From: Onthophagus taurus
Taxonomy: Eukaryota; Arthropoda; Insecta; Coleoptera; Scarabaeidae
Reading direction: 5' to 3'
NCBI RefSeq assembly: GCF_036711975.1
Contig: NW_027248940.1
Coordinates: 4,278,001-4,342,000 of the forward strand
Length of the DNA stretch: 64,000 nucleotides
Every line of letters starts with the position of its first letter. The first letter of the stretch is position 1. The position numbers and the translations under genes were made by a program. Under the pieces are notes generated by a model, which was not told where the DNA came from, did not search any database, and saw nothing but the letters and a program-made list of their open reading frames with translations. Shown piece after piece: positions 11,686 through 21,786 of this stretch.

Positions 11686-12250
11686 AAAATTTTATTATTT
11701 TTAGGTTATCCAACTTGACTTGGTTACCATGACGATTAAGATCCAAATATTGCAGGTGCTTGTCAAAATTGAAATTGATTTTGTGTTTTTAAGGTAAAAG
11801 TTTTATTTAAATGGTTTAAAAGGCTGTATTTAACTGAAAACTGGTTTATCTAGGAAATTATAAACAAGGTAAGTGGATTAAATCAAAGAAAGATACTTTT
11901 AATTTATTTCTCTTAATTAGAATCGATTTAAATTAACTACAAGTAACGAATTTGTTATGAATGCGAGATAATCGTAAAGAATTCGAATTGTTTTAAAACT
12001 AATAAAAATTAGGTTAGAATTGATAAAAAAATCGGAATAAAATTTTATTATTTTAAGGTTATCCAACTTGACTCGGTTACCATGGTGATTAAGATCCAAA
12101 TATTGCAGTTGCTTGTCAAAATTGACGTCGAATTTAAGTTTTTTTAATGAAAAACACATAATTAATTGGATTTAAAGGTTGTATTTAATTCAAAATGGGT
12201 AAATAGATTAAATTATAAGCAAGGTAAGTGGATTAAATCAAAAAAAAATT
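11686..12250. repeat. Direct duplication, ~353 bp period
   Basis: The segment starting AAAATTTTATTATTTTTAGG near 11686 recurs near 12040 with about 200 bp of close similarity, including AGATCCAAATATTGCAG and the end phrase AAGGTAAGTGGATTAAATCA. The sequence between differs. It looks like two copies of an unknown repeat and has no coding content. Confidence 0.65.
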
Positions 12251-12299
12251 TTTTTAGATCAATTAAAATGTACAAGAATTTAGGGTTAAATAACAATTA

Positions 12300-12350
12300 A
12301 AACTAGAACTAACACTAGACCTAGAAAGTTTTAGGTTTAGCCGGGCGTCT
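12300..12350. repeat. Left half of a hairpin MITE, split by the Tc5-like element
   Basis: The sequence AACTAGAACTAACACTAGAC, followed by a TTTAGCCG block, is mirrored at about 15737-15830 on the other side of the Tc5-like insertion. Together they form a long hairpin with the Tc5-like target TTA near its tip. Confidence 0.6.
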
Positions 12351-12352
12351 TA

Positions 12353-15300
12353 CAAGGGAAGTGTCACAACTGTGTCTCACCGATTTCGATGCAATTTGGT
12401 ACAGTCATAGAATGGGCCAAAATAAGGTTCGTACATTTTTTTATACGTGCGGTAAAAGCCCCTGGGGCGAGTTATAGGGGTTGAAAGTTTGGAGAAAAAG
12501 TACGTTTTCACTTATATTTTAAAAATGAAAAGTGCTATCAAAATTTGGTAAATTGTAACTGATATTCATTTTAAAAGAGCTTTCTTTTGATGTATCACAC
12601 ATATACCAGAGGGTTAAGAAGGGCGAACTACCCCTATTTTTTTGGAATTATTTAAAAACCACCCTATCGATTTTGGCGGCATTAAGTATACTTCCAGCAC
12701 GTTCAAAAATATTAGTTAAGGGTTTTTTCCCATTCGCTCTAGATCATCCCCAGCGAAGTTACGGGGGTTAACATGTAACCACTTTTCGTAAGAATGATGT
12801 GATAAAATTGTCAGGTATTTTGAAAATACTTTAACAAAACCGTAAATTAGTCGCACAATAAAATGTTTAATGTAAAATAAGGCATAATACACCATTTAGG
12901 GGTGGTTGGGGTTAACCACCCCCTTAAAAATTAATTCTATCCCGGGCATTACTTGTTGATTACGGCGAAATTTGGTACTGTGTTTGTTTTATATAGTTTA
13001 TTAGTTTATTTTTATTCTACATAATGTTGCCAAAAATACACCTACCAAAAAAATTTTGGCACAATATTTGTTTTTTTAGTGCCGCTTGCTAAAGGTCATT
13101 TCTCAAAATAGTTTTTTCTAGTATAAAAGAACGTGTGCCCAGTGGGTAGATTTTAGTTTCAGAGCAACTGACAGAAGCAATGGTTACAATAAACCCAATA
13201 AACGTTTTAAATTTGCTAATGACAGTTTTTACTGTTATGAATATTCCCCAGACTCCTGTAAATGAAGCAGAAGTTAGTTTAAAAGAAAATATACAGCGTA
13301 TTTTAATGGAAAGTATGGAAGACTACAATATGCAAATTGAAGACGAAACTGTATTAATTTTCGATTCATCCAATGGCATCAATGACGGTCAGCAAATTAT
13401 TGAAGACCAGGATACAACTGACAGGTTTGTAGAAGATACTGATGCTCATTGTCCATTGAAGGATGACATCGACTACGAGTACAAATTAGAGGCGGTAAAT
13501 TACTGGACAAGTGGGAAGAAAGGTTATTTGAAACTAGAAACCGTAAAAAACAAATACCGAAAAGTAACGTCAAAGACCCAATTGCACAGATGGTCTAAAT
13601 ATATTGAAGAAAGAGGGACATACAAAGAAAAATTAGCAGAAATTACCGAATTTGTAATTAATCAAGCGAGAGCCGCCGTAGATAATAAATTGCCACTACA
13701 TGATATTGATATACGCAGATGGGCTATACAAGCTAGAAATGAAAAGAATTTATCTCCTCAACTGTTCAAAGCATCTCATAGCTGGGTGCAACGTTTTAAG
13801 AAAGCAAATCGGTTAGTAAGCCGAAAAATAACAAAATTTCTATCCCAAAAACAAATTGGAAATGTTGATCGAGTAAAAACTTTAGCAAAAGATTTCGTTA
13901 AAGAGGCAAAGCTACAAATCCAAATATATGGACCTGAAAACACCTACAATTCGGATCAGAGCGGTTTTAACTTGGAATTCCATTCGGGAAGAACATTAAG
14001 CGATTTAGGAGTTAAAACCGTAGAAAGTGTGGTCCAGTCGGTGTCATCTACAACGCACAGTTACACAATTCAACCCGTAATATCTGCTGATGGGAAACTT
14101 CTTTCTCCACTTTTTATTGTTTTAAAAGAACCCTCTGGCAGCTTTGGACCGAGGGTAGCAAATACAATGTTTAAAGCAGACAATATATACGTTTTGGCAT
14201 CAAAATCTGGAAAGTTAACTTCAGAACACATGAAAAATTGGCTCCAAAATGTATATTTTCCAAATACTGGTTCTAAATCATTATTATTATTAGATTCTTG
14301 GAGTGGCCATTGTCCTGAAGTTATTAGTGAAATAACTCCATCAGGTACTAATTTTAAACATTTATCTATACCTGCAGGGACAACAGGTCAAATACAGCCC
14401 CTAGATGTATTTGGTTTCAGAATATGGAAAAATTTTATTAGAAGATTCTCTGATCAGATTATTCTTTACCAGTATGATGTCAATTTACATCAGAGGGATA
14501 ACATATTAAAATTGCAATCGTTGACGCATAACCAGTTGGCTTCCCCTCGGTTTATAAATGTTTTTAAATACGCATGGTTTGCAAGTGGCTATATAGAGGA
14601 GAGACCAGACCATTTTGAAAATCCCGTGGAAGTTTGCTTTTCGAGTGAGAAGCCAACGTGTGATATCTGTGGGGATATAGCGGTCATAACATGTGCATGG
14701 TGTAAAAAATCCTTATGTTTAAAACATTTTTTCCACGACTTTCATTTTTGCCAACACTACGTAGAATAAAAATAAATTTAATATTGAAAATTAATATAAT
14801 ACATAAAAAACGTCAATTAGTAATGTAGAATAAACTTCTTTGGTATATTGAACTATTTTTTTTGTCAGTTGCTTTTTAACTCATAAATAAATAAAATATC
14901 TTATTTATCTAGTAGTTTTATATTTATTATTTAAAGAAAATGAGGGTAGTTTACCTCGTGGAACATCGATAGATAGATTTTTAAAAAACAATACCACAGT
15001 TACGATGGCAGTTTTCATCTTCGAGGTATAAACAAAAAACTACCCCTAATTTGTAACCCTTATAACCATTTTCAAAAATTTTTACTTCAAATATAAAACA
15101 AACACAGTACCAAATTTCGCCGTAATCGACAAATAACGCCCGGGATAGAATTAATTTTTAAGGGGGTGGATAACCCCAACAACCCCTATATGGTGTATTA
15201 TGCCTTATTTTACACTAAACATTTTATTGTGCGACTAATTTACGGTTTTGTTTAAAGTATTTTCAAAATACCTGACAATTTTATCACATCATTCTTACGA

Positions 15301-15733
15301 AAAGTGCTTACATGTTAACCCCCGTAACTTCGCTGGGGTTGATCTAGGGCGAATGGGAAAAAACCCTTAACTAATATTTTTGAACGCACTAGAAGTATAC
15401 TTAATGCCGCCAAAATCGATAGGGTGGTTTTTAAATAATTCCAAAAAAATAGGGGTAGTTCGCCCTTTTTAACCCTCTGCTATATGTGTGACACATCAAA
15501 AGAAAGCTCTTTTAAAATGAATATCAGTTACAATTTACCAAATTTTGATAGCACTTTTCGTTTTCAAAATATAAGTGAAAACGTACTTTTTCTCCAAACT
15601 TTCAACCCCTATAACTCGCCCCAGGGGCTTTTACCGCACGTATAAAAAAATGTGCGAACCTTATTTTGGCCCATTCTATGACTGTACCAAATTGCATCGA
15701 AATCGGTGAGACACAGTTGTGACACTTCCCTTG
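12353..15733. mobile_element. Tc5-like DNA transposon, apparently complete
   Basis: Long inverted repeats of about 640 bp (12353-12990 and 15093-15733) bound the element. The ends start CAAGGGAAGTGTCAC, like the terminus of nematode Tc5. A TTA stands on each side (12350-12352 and 15734-15736), the TNA-type 3-bp target duplication expected for Tc5. The arms are alike at most positions. One intact transposase gene lies in the centre. A piece of a related terminus lies at 20655-20960, so the family has more than one copy here. Confidence 0.88.
13180..14769 (+). CDS. Tc5/pogo-type transposase, intact frame
   Basis: A 529-residue frame with no break. Residues ~95-215 hold a CENP-B/Tc5-type DNA-binding region (LHRWSKYIEERGTYKEKL; SHSWVQRFKKANRL). 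The DDE_1-type catalytic core follows: first Asp in YNSDQSGFN (~residue 249), second in LLLLDSWSGH (~368), third in GQIQPLDVFGF (~405), with 36 residues between the last two. The C terminus (~487-525) has a cluster CDICG, CAWCKKSLC, then His residues, a likely zinc-binding knuckle. An AATAAA signal follows the stop at once. It cuts and pastes its own element, acting on the flanking inverted repeats. The first ATG is used as start; an ATG 19 codons on is possible. Confidence 0.88.
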   Translation: MVTINPINVLNLLMTVFTVMNIPQTPVNEAEVSLKENIQRILMESMEDYNMQIEDETVLIFDSSNGINDGQQIIEDQDTTDRFVEDTDAHCPLKDDIDYEYKLEAVNYWTSGKKGYLKLETVKNKYRKVTSKTQLHRWSKYIEERGTYKEKLAEITEFVINQARAAVDNKLPLHDIDIRRWAIQARNEKNLSPQLFKASHSWVQRFKKANRLVSRKITKFLSQKQIGNVDRVKTLAKDFVKEAKLQIQIYGPENTYNSDQSGFNLEFHSGRTLSDLGVKTVESVVQSVSSTTHSYTIQPVISADGKLLSPLFIVLKEPSGSFGPRVANTMFKADNIYVLASKSGKLTSEHMKNWLQNVYFPNTGSKSLLLLDSWSGHCPEVISEITPSGTNFKHLSIPAGTTGQIQPLDVFGFRIWKNFIRRFSDQIILYQYDVNLHQRDNILKLQSLTHNQLASPRFINVFKYAWFASGYIEERPDHFENPVEVCFSSEKPTCDICGDIAVITCAWCKKSLCLKHFFHDFHFCQHYVE

Positions 15734-15736
15734 TTA

Positions 15737-15845
15737 GACAAGAACTTAGAAAAGTCTAAAGACGCATGGCTAAACTGGAAAATTTCTAGTTCTAGATCTA
15801 GTGTTAGTTCTAGTTTTACACTATCACTAGAACTAACACAAGACC
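15737..15845. repeat. Right half of the hairpin MITE
   Basis: TTAGCCATGCGTCTTTAGAC in complement, plus the phrase TCTAGTGTTAGTTCTAG, mirror 12300-12350. A third copy of the motif starts at about 15818, so two units are probably run together. Confidence 0.6.
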
Positions 15846-15849
15846 TAGA

Positions 15850-16835
15850 ATTAGAAACAGTCGGGTGTAGTCGTGAAAAAGACTTTCAGTTGTCAATGTC
15901 AACTTTAATTTTATTGTTATATTCGTAATCTTCTTAAAATAACCTTTAAAGTGAGTCCAAATTTGACGTATTTATCTCAAAAAACCAAAAAGTTCGAACT
16001 TTCAACTTTTAATTTCAACATATTTGTCAACTTCATAAAAAATCCTTTAAAATGAGTCCAAACTCGACATATTTAACTTTAATATTTAATTAATAACTTT
16101 ATATTTAACTTATTAATGGAAATACAATCACTTCCAGTTTGAAACGTCAACGTCAATTTTTTCATATTTGTCATCTTCATTAAAAAACCTTTAAAATTAG
16201 TCCAAAGATGACGCAGTTATCTCAAAAAACAAAAAAGTTAGAATAAAAAACGTTAAACCCGAAGTTAGTAACAATGAAGATAGCAATTTAATTATTAAAT
16301 ATTAATACCAACCTTAATTTTTTTTATTTTATTTTTGTGATAAATTTTAAGACATTTTATAAAAATTAAGAATTTGTCAAAATGACATTGACATTTCAAA
16401 CCGGAAGTTGCTTATATCTCGACTAATATTGAAATTAAACGTAGCATGTTTGGGCTCATTTTAAAGGATTTTTTACGACAATTACAAATATGTCAAAATT
16501 GACGTTGACATTTCTAACCCGAACTTGATCATAACTTCATTAATATTGAAAATAAATATGTCGTGTTTGTACTCATTTTACAGGATTTTTAATGAAGATT
16601 ACAAATATGTTAAAATTGAGGTTGACATTTTAAATCTGAAGTTAGTTATCATATAATAGACAAATGGACAACTTCATGGTTATAATAAATGTAACCAAAA
16701 TGGGCGATGAATGGTTTTATTAATGTTTCGGTGCTTCATGGTGTTCTTTTATGATGAATTCTTTATTAAAAAAAAACATTAAAATAAGTCCAAAGATGAT
16801 GTTGCTAGATATCACTATGTTGTATATTTTTATTG
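15850..16835. repeat. Non-coding, repeated CCTTTAAAATGAGTCCAAA motif
   Basis: The phrase AAAAATCCTTTAAAATGAGTCC or its complement recurs near 15938, 16038, 16185, 16455, 16565 and 16770, often next to TTGACATTT or its complement. Copies stand in both orientations and the spacing is irregular (about 100-250 bp). The same phrase occurs at about 41890. No protein frame is supported. Confidence 0.6.
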
Positions 16836-16842
16836 CACTAAA

Positions 16843-16912
16843 ACTAGAACTAACACTAGACCTAGAAGTCTAGTGTTAGTTCTAGCTTTAATTGTCATTA
16901 AGTGTTAAATTG
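16843..16912. repeat. Hairpin: AACTAGAACTAACACTAGAC inverted repeat
   Basis: The 19-base arm CTAGAACTAACACTAGACC is followed after a few bases by its complement (GTCTAGTGTTAGTTCTAG). The loop is only about 4-6 bases. It is the same terminal motif as at 12300 and 15790, here without the inner TTTAGCC block. Confidence 0.75.
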
Positions 16913-16924
16913 TTGTCTATTTTT

Positions 16925-17036
16925 ACTGAAATAAAACTAACATTAGAACTAGAATCATTCAGGTTTAGCCGCACGACTCTAAAGACGACTAAACCCGAAT
17001 GTTTCTAGTTCTATATCTAGTGTTCGGAATTCCAGG
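16925..17036. repeat. Hairpin MITE copy with inner TTTAGCCG arm
   Basis: AACTAACATTAGAACTAGAA, then CAGGTTTAGCCG and a short loop with TCTAAAGACG, then the complement GACTAAACCCGAA and TCTAGTTCTATATCTAGTG. This gives the whole shape of the small element whose halves flank the Tc5-like insertion. Confidence 0.6.
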
Positions 17037-17479
17037 TACTTGACGATCTCGGATATCTAGATTCATGTTATTAGTTAAATTTTCTTAATTTGTTTGTTTT
17101 CTGAAATAAAAACAATTGAATGCCTTATTATGGCAAACAAAATATTAAACAGCTTTTGTATAAATTGTTTTTTTATAAAGATGATACTTACCAAGATATA
17201 TACTATATTCCATAGATAATGTGCACTCTGTATATTATATTAAACTTTTTCTCCAATGACGTCACGTTTTCTACCTCACCTCGTCAACGTCAATTTATTT
17301 GAGTTGGATAACCTTATAACCAATACTCAACGGACCTGGACTAGTTCCACTTTATTTTCTCAAGTTAATTGGTTTGTTTATTATTATTTTTATAATGTAG
17401 CGATAGGATATAATGCACTGTATCTTTATTTTTTCGAATTTATTGCTAAAAATTTAAACAGACAATCTTGAGATTTGTA
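17037..17479. other. Non-coding AT-rich sequence
   Basis: No coding frame, terminal repeat or RNA gene is supported here. A 71-codon open frame at 17256-17471 has no features of a known protein. Confidence 0.4.
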
Positions 17480-18132
17480 CCTACATCATGAAAAGTGTTG
17501 TGATGATTATTGCGATAAAAAAGAGGTTGTTGAGCTAAGTCCAATTCCGCACCTGAAGCGCACTGGTTTGTTGTACCACATAAACGGTATGTGCAATATA
17601 ATTACAAACTTTTAATTTATTACAACTGTATATTATGTGTACTTAAAAACAGGAGCACTTGAAAACTTATTGGTAAAAGCGCATCGACTAGTGGCGAAAG
17701 AAACAAACAATAGAGCCGAGTTATATATGTCATTATTGGCAAAACTGAATTGTGGAAAACGTTTGAATTTTACGCAACGAAATTCTTTCCAAAACAGAGC
17801 ATATATAACCGGCTTGCGTTACAATGAAGGTAAGTATGCAGCAAAGAACTGTAGGTACTCTATAAATATAATTATCATGGACAGGATGGCAACAACGGGG
17901 ATTACAAGCATCTAGATATGTGTCAATTGGCAATTATTTCATGAGACATATGCATAAAATGCAACGAAAACGGGAGACTCTACATGTAGCTTCTCCACGG
18001 AAGCGAAAGCATCGTGAAATAGTTGCATCAAAAAACTCTGATTATGGAGTATCTGCTATTCAGGGAACATTATCCACTGCAGAAATAGAATCTGAATCGA
18101 AAAGAATTTTACTTTCATTACAGGTTTTTTGA
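17480..18132 (+). pseudogene. YqaJ-nuclease family mobile-element gene, middle exons
   Basis: Three exon-like pieces join in frame: about 17480-17586, 17653-17829 and 17885-18132, with GT at 17587 and 17830 and AG at 17651-17652 and 17883-17884. The joined reading has PHLKRTGLLYHING, then AHRLVAKETNNRAELYMSLL, GKRLNFTQRNSFQNR, YITGLRYNEG and an Arg/Lys-rich stretch (KRKHREI). These blocks occur in arthropod proteins that end in a YqaJ-type exonuclease domain. The nuclease itself is absent; the third piece runs into a stop at TTTTGA just after a donor-like CAGGTTTTTT. A related nuclease part lies at 41290-41820. The family call is from memory. Confidence 0.55.
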
Positions 18133-18557
18133 TCCACTATAACCTCACCCTTAGGGCTGGTTTCTAGAACGAAAGTTAAAGTTAACGAATCGCTATCTCT
18201 AGTGTTGTCCTCGTTTTTCACACATGGTAAACAAGAACAGCACACAGATACATCCAAAATATCGGAACGACTACTTTCTAGAAATTGAGCATAAAAGTAT
18301 CTTCACAATCTCTACAATTTGTATGTAACTATGTATCCTAGATAGGAACTAACAACGTAGTGTATGTTGTGTTTGTCTACATATAGTATAATATTAATCG
18401 TGTAAGTAATGTTTGATATCTCTGTTTAGTATACATTCTGATGGGTACGTAAATATCACCAATATATGTAACATAGAATAATGGCTTATACATGAAATTT
18501 ATATATTATAGGCATGCTGTGTTAATTCCGTATAAGCATGCGTCAATAATAAATTTA
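18133..18557. other. Non-coding sequence, MITE-like start
   Basis: The phrase AGGGCTGGTTTCTAGAACG near 18153 resembles a MITE terminus, but I found no inverted partner. Otherwise there is nothing I can name. Confidence 0.3.
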
Positions 18558-19056
18558 GTTGTGACCCGTGATACCTTTGGCGCTGATAACATACAACACA
18601 AGAACAGCTTCTTTACCGATTGAATTAATGTTCACATTTTTGATTTTTAGTTGTCTAAGAAATAATCTAAAAACTGTTTATAGCAGGCTTGTAGTTTATT
18701 TATAACGAATAGTGACAAGTGAGTGACAAGAAGATTGAAAAGGAAAGTATTGTTAATAGCTTTGTTCGTTGGGACTGCACTACTCTGCACGACATGGCAC
18801 TCGTATGACGTTATAGTGCAATGAAGTGTAAGTCAGTGCAATGTCATGTCAACTTAGTGCAGGTCAGAAAAGTGTATAAACCGTGGTCGCAACGAACAGA
18901 TTTTTATAAAATAAGTGTATAATATTTGAAATGGACAAACAGGAGATTGTCAGCGAAATACTCGTGAAAATGAAATCATTGCAGAATGTTCTTTTAGTAG
19001 CGATTCATCAATTATTATTATTATTTTTTATTTTTTTCAATTATTAGCGAAATATA

Positions 19057-20654
19057 CAGGGTGATTCATTAGCTCTATGACAAACTTTGGCAGATGAAAG
19101 GTGATGCGATTCTAAGGAAAAAATATTATATGAATATGGGTCCGATTCATTTTAGTTAAAGAGTTACAAGTCTTTGAAAACTTTACACAGTTTAATAGGC
19201 AAATGAAAATGTAACATAAAAAATAAGTTTAAAAATTACAAAAATTGTTCGAAATGTCCGCCTTCAGCTTGAATGCACGCCTCACATCGACGAAGTAAAG
19301 ATTCTATCACACGACGTATGATATTTGGATCATTCCGTATGCTATTAGCTGCATCTTGAATTCTGTCCAGTAGTTGCTGACGGGTAGTAATTTCTACATG
19401 GCACACAAGCTGCTTCATGTGTCCCCAGAAATAATAATCCAGCGGATTTAGATCTGGGGATCGTGGTGGCCAGACTACTGGACCTCCATTGCCAATCCAT
19501 TTGTTTGGAAAATGTTCATGTAACCAAGCGATGACTTCTCTGCCTCGATGTGGTGGTGCACCATCGTGCTGATACCACATATTTTGAACGATGTTAAGTG
19601 GTACGTCGTCGATAAAATCGAAAAAGTTATGTCCCAAGAAATTTCTGTACATATTTGCATTTAAGCGTTCATTTATCACCCATACAGGTAGCAAAGAATT
19701 GTTAAAAATGCCACCCCAAACGTTTACACTAAACCGTTGCTGAAATCTTCCTGGTCTAATTGCATGTGGATTTTGCAAGGACCACACATGTTCGTTATGA
19801 TAATTATTTATGCCGTCCCTAGTGAAACACGCTTCATCAGACCACAGAACTTGGGAAATGAAGTTATTATTTTGAGCATGTTGCTGAATAATCCAGTGGC
19901 AAAATGCTAAGCGTTGCTCAGTATCTCCAGGATGTAATGCTTGAACATTTTGGCGATGAAACGGATGTAACATTTCTCGATTCAATACACGCCATACAAA
20001 ACTTTGGGATTTTTGTAACATGCTCGCTATACGCCGAGTACTAATTGAAGGGTCGTCAAGTACTAAATCAATAACACGTTCTTCATTTTGTACATTCACA
20101 TCATGGGGACGAACGGAATGTAGTGGAGCGGGGTTACCTGTTTCTCTCAGTCTGCGAAATGATGCACTAAACACTGTATGGGCAGGCAGGTTGATGTCTA
20201 TTTGGAAACCTACGAAGGTATTCTCTTGCTGCTTGCCGAGCGTTTCCGTTACAAAGCCCGTATATAAAAATAATATCTGCATATTCTTCAGTCGTAAATA
20301 CATGCATTTTCGTTTTCGATCAAAACTCTGACAATTATAAACTTTGAAACACACAGAATAGAGTAAATTGAAATGTTTGACATAAAGAACTCAGTTTTGT
20401 TATCACAGCCAACTCTGTATTTGTGTTTCATAATTATTGTTACGATTGTTGCAAATCTTTACTTCGTCGATGTGAAGCGTGCATTCAAGCTGAAGGCGGA
20501 CATTTCGAACAATTTTTGTAATTTTTAAACTTATTTTTTATGTTACATTTTCATTTGCCTATTAAACTGTGTAAAATTTTCAAAGGCTTGTAACTCTAAC
20601 CAAAATGAATCGGACCCATATTCATATAAAATTTTTTCCTTAGAATCGCATCTG
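19057..20654. mobile_element. DD41D mariner with its 3' end duplicated at the 5' end
   Basis: The left end CAGGGTGATTCATTAGC is a normal terminus with TA before it. The right end (20454-20654) is an inverted copy of the element's own 3' region, including the last ~16 transposase codons, but lacks about 42 bp between the terminal CAG and ATGCGATTC. TA follows at 20655-20656. The copy is thus a fold-back form carrying two 3' ends and no normal 5' terminus. Confidence 0.8.
19236..20307 (-). pseudogene. DD41D mariner transposase, one frameshift
   Basis: The real start is probably the ATG at 20307, which opens an N-terminal helix-turn-helix frame ([18 protein letters not shown]). Near 20181 the sequence CCTGCCTGCC holds a 4-base repeat that shifts the frame; after it the reading runs open to 19236. 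The core shows the first Asp in LWSDEACFTRDG, SVNVWGGIF, the second in YQHDGAPPH and the third in RSPDLNPLDYYFWG, with 41 residues between the last two, hence DD41D. All three catalytic residues are kept. A single small duplication seems to be the only break. The longer upstream reading to 20354 is a wrong-frame extension. Confidence 0.85.
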
Positions 20655-20960
20655 TATTTTCTACCCCAAACTACTAACCCTTATTAGTTCTTTCAAAAGT
20701 ACTACTTAACGTATAAAGAAATCACATGCTAAATTGCACCAAAATCGATAAGCAGTACTTGAAAAAAAAAATTTGGGGTGGTGAGGGTAGTTAACCCTCA
20801 CCACCTCAAATTAATTAATATTTATAACCCCAAGTTAATTAATATTTTTAAATGTACTATAAGTGTATTTAATGAAGCCAAAATCGACAGGGTAGTTTTT
20901 AAATTATTCCAAAAAAGTAGGGGTAGTTTTCTACTGCCTCTACTGGAATTGAATATACTG
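20655..20960. repeat. Relic of a Tc5-like terminal region
   Basis: Phrases such as GCCAAAATCGACAGGGTAGT and TTATTCCAAAAAAGTAGGGG match the inner part of the inverted repeat of the element at 12353-15733 (about 12625-12700). It belongs to the body of the GTGCA element and shows that an older Tc5-like copy lies beneath it. Confidence 0.55.
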
Positions 20961-21786
20961 TGTTCTCTAATACAACAAATATTAATTATTATAAGGTTTT
21001 ATTTCTTAATATTTAATATTAATATTAATTATTACAAAACACGCTTTCAAATATTCCGCCATTTTAGTTACACTGCATTAAACTGCACTTATTGAACTTA
21101 ATCGAAAGCAGGTGCAACAAAATCTGCACTAACTTGCACCGGCTGCACTAAATTGCACTGCACATGGCCCAACGAACAGTATGAGTGCAACTGCACTAAA
21201 CTGCACTATCCCCAACGAACACACAACATCTGCACTAAACTGCTTAGTGCAAGTAAGTGCAAGTAGTGCAGTCCCAACGAACAAAGCTAATGTTAAGATT
21301 GATTAATGAAGTGAGTAACTAAAAGAACAATTAAGGTTGATGTTTTTTAGCTTATATTAGTGATAGTTTTAGTTTGTATAATTATAAATTAAATTAATTT
21401 ATAAAATAATTTTGTAATTTAATTATAGTTTTTTATTACATACTTTTTTTACTTCATTTTATATATTTTTTTATTTTGTTGTTTTACTTGTATGTAATTT
21501 ATTTTATCAAATTTTGTTTTATTATTAACATTATAATACCTGTTACACTATATAATTGTTTTTTGATAATTGTGTATGTTGAAATTTTGCAGAAACAAAT
21601 TCGCTATAAGCGAAAATTGTTTCTGTTTAATTTAATCATCCAGTTTTCAAAAATCAAGGAAATCAAATTTGAAAGATTTTTAAAAATTCCCGCGCATGTT
21701 CACTAGCGCCATTGGTATCGCGGGTCACAACTAAAAACAGCGTTAAATCTAAAGGTGGAGAACACGCCATCTATATAAGTATATAT

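Larger units (their letters stand above)
18758..21288. mobile_element. TIR element with dense GTGCA subterminal motifs
   Basis: The ends start AGCTTTGTTCGTTGGGACTG and are inverted copies of each other, with AAT on each side (18755-18757 and 21289-21291). GTGCA or TGCAC occurs many times within ~180 bp of each end, and the complement of the terminal phrase TTCGTTGGG recurs as CCAACGAAC near 21171, 21216 and at the right end (21274). A 3-bp duplication and such ends fit a Harbinger-type element, but the only coding hint is a short start at 18931 reading MDKQEIVSEILVKMK, cut by the mariner insertion. Family therefore not settled. Confidence 0.65.
18558..21731. mobile_element. Outer TIR element of a three-deep nest
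   Basis: GTTGTGACCCGYGATACC starts an inverted repeat of about 40 bp shared by 18558-18597 and 21690-21731, flanked by TA on both sides (18556-18557 and 21732-21733). Without the inner insertion (18758-21288) the element would be only about 640 bp, so it is probably a non-autonomous TA-targeting element of Tc1/mariner type. Confidence 0.65.

Noticed and set aside
19475..19660. 61-codon minus-strand frame
   Set aside because: Shadow of the mariner transposase in another frame.
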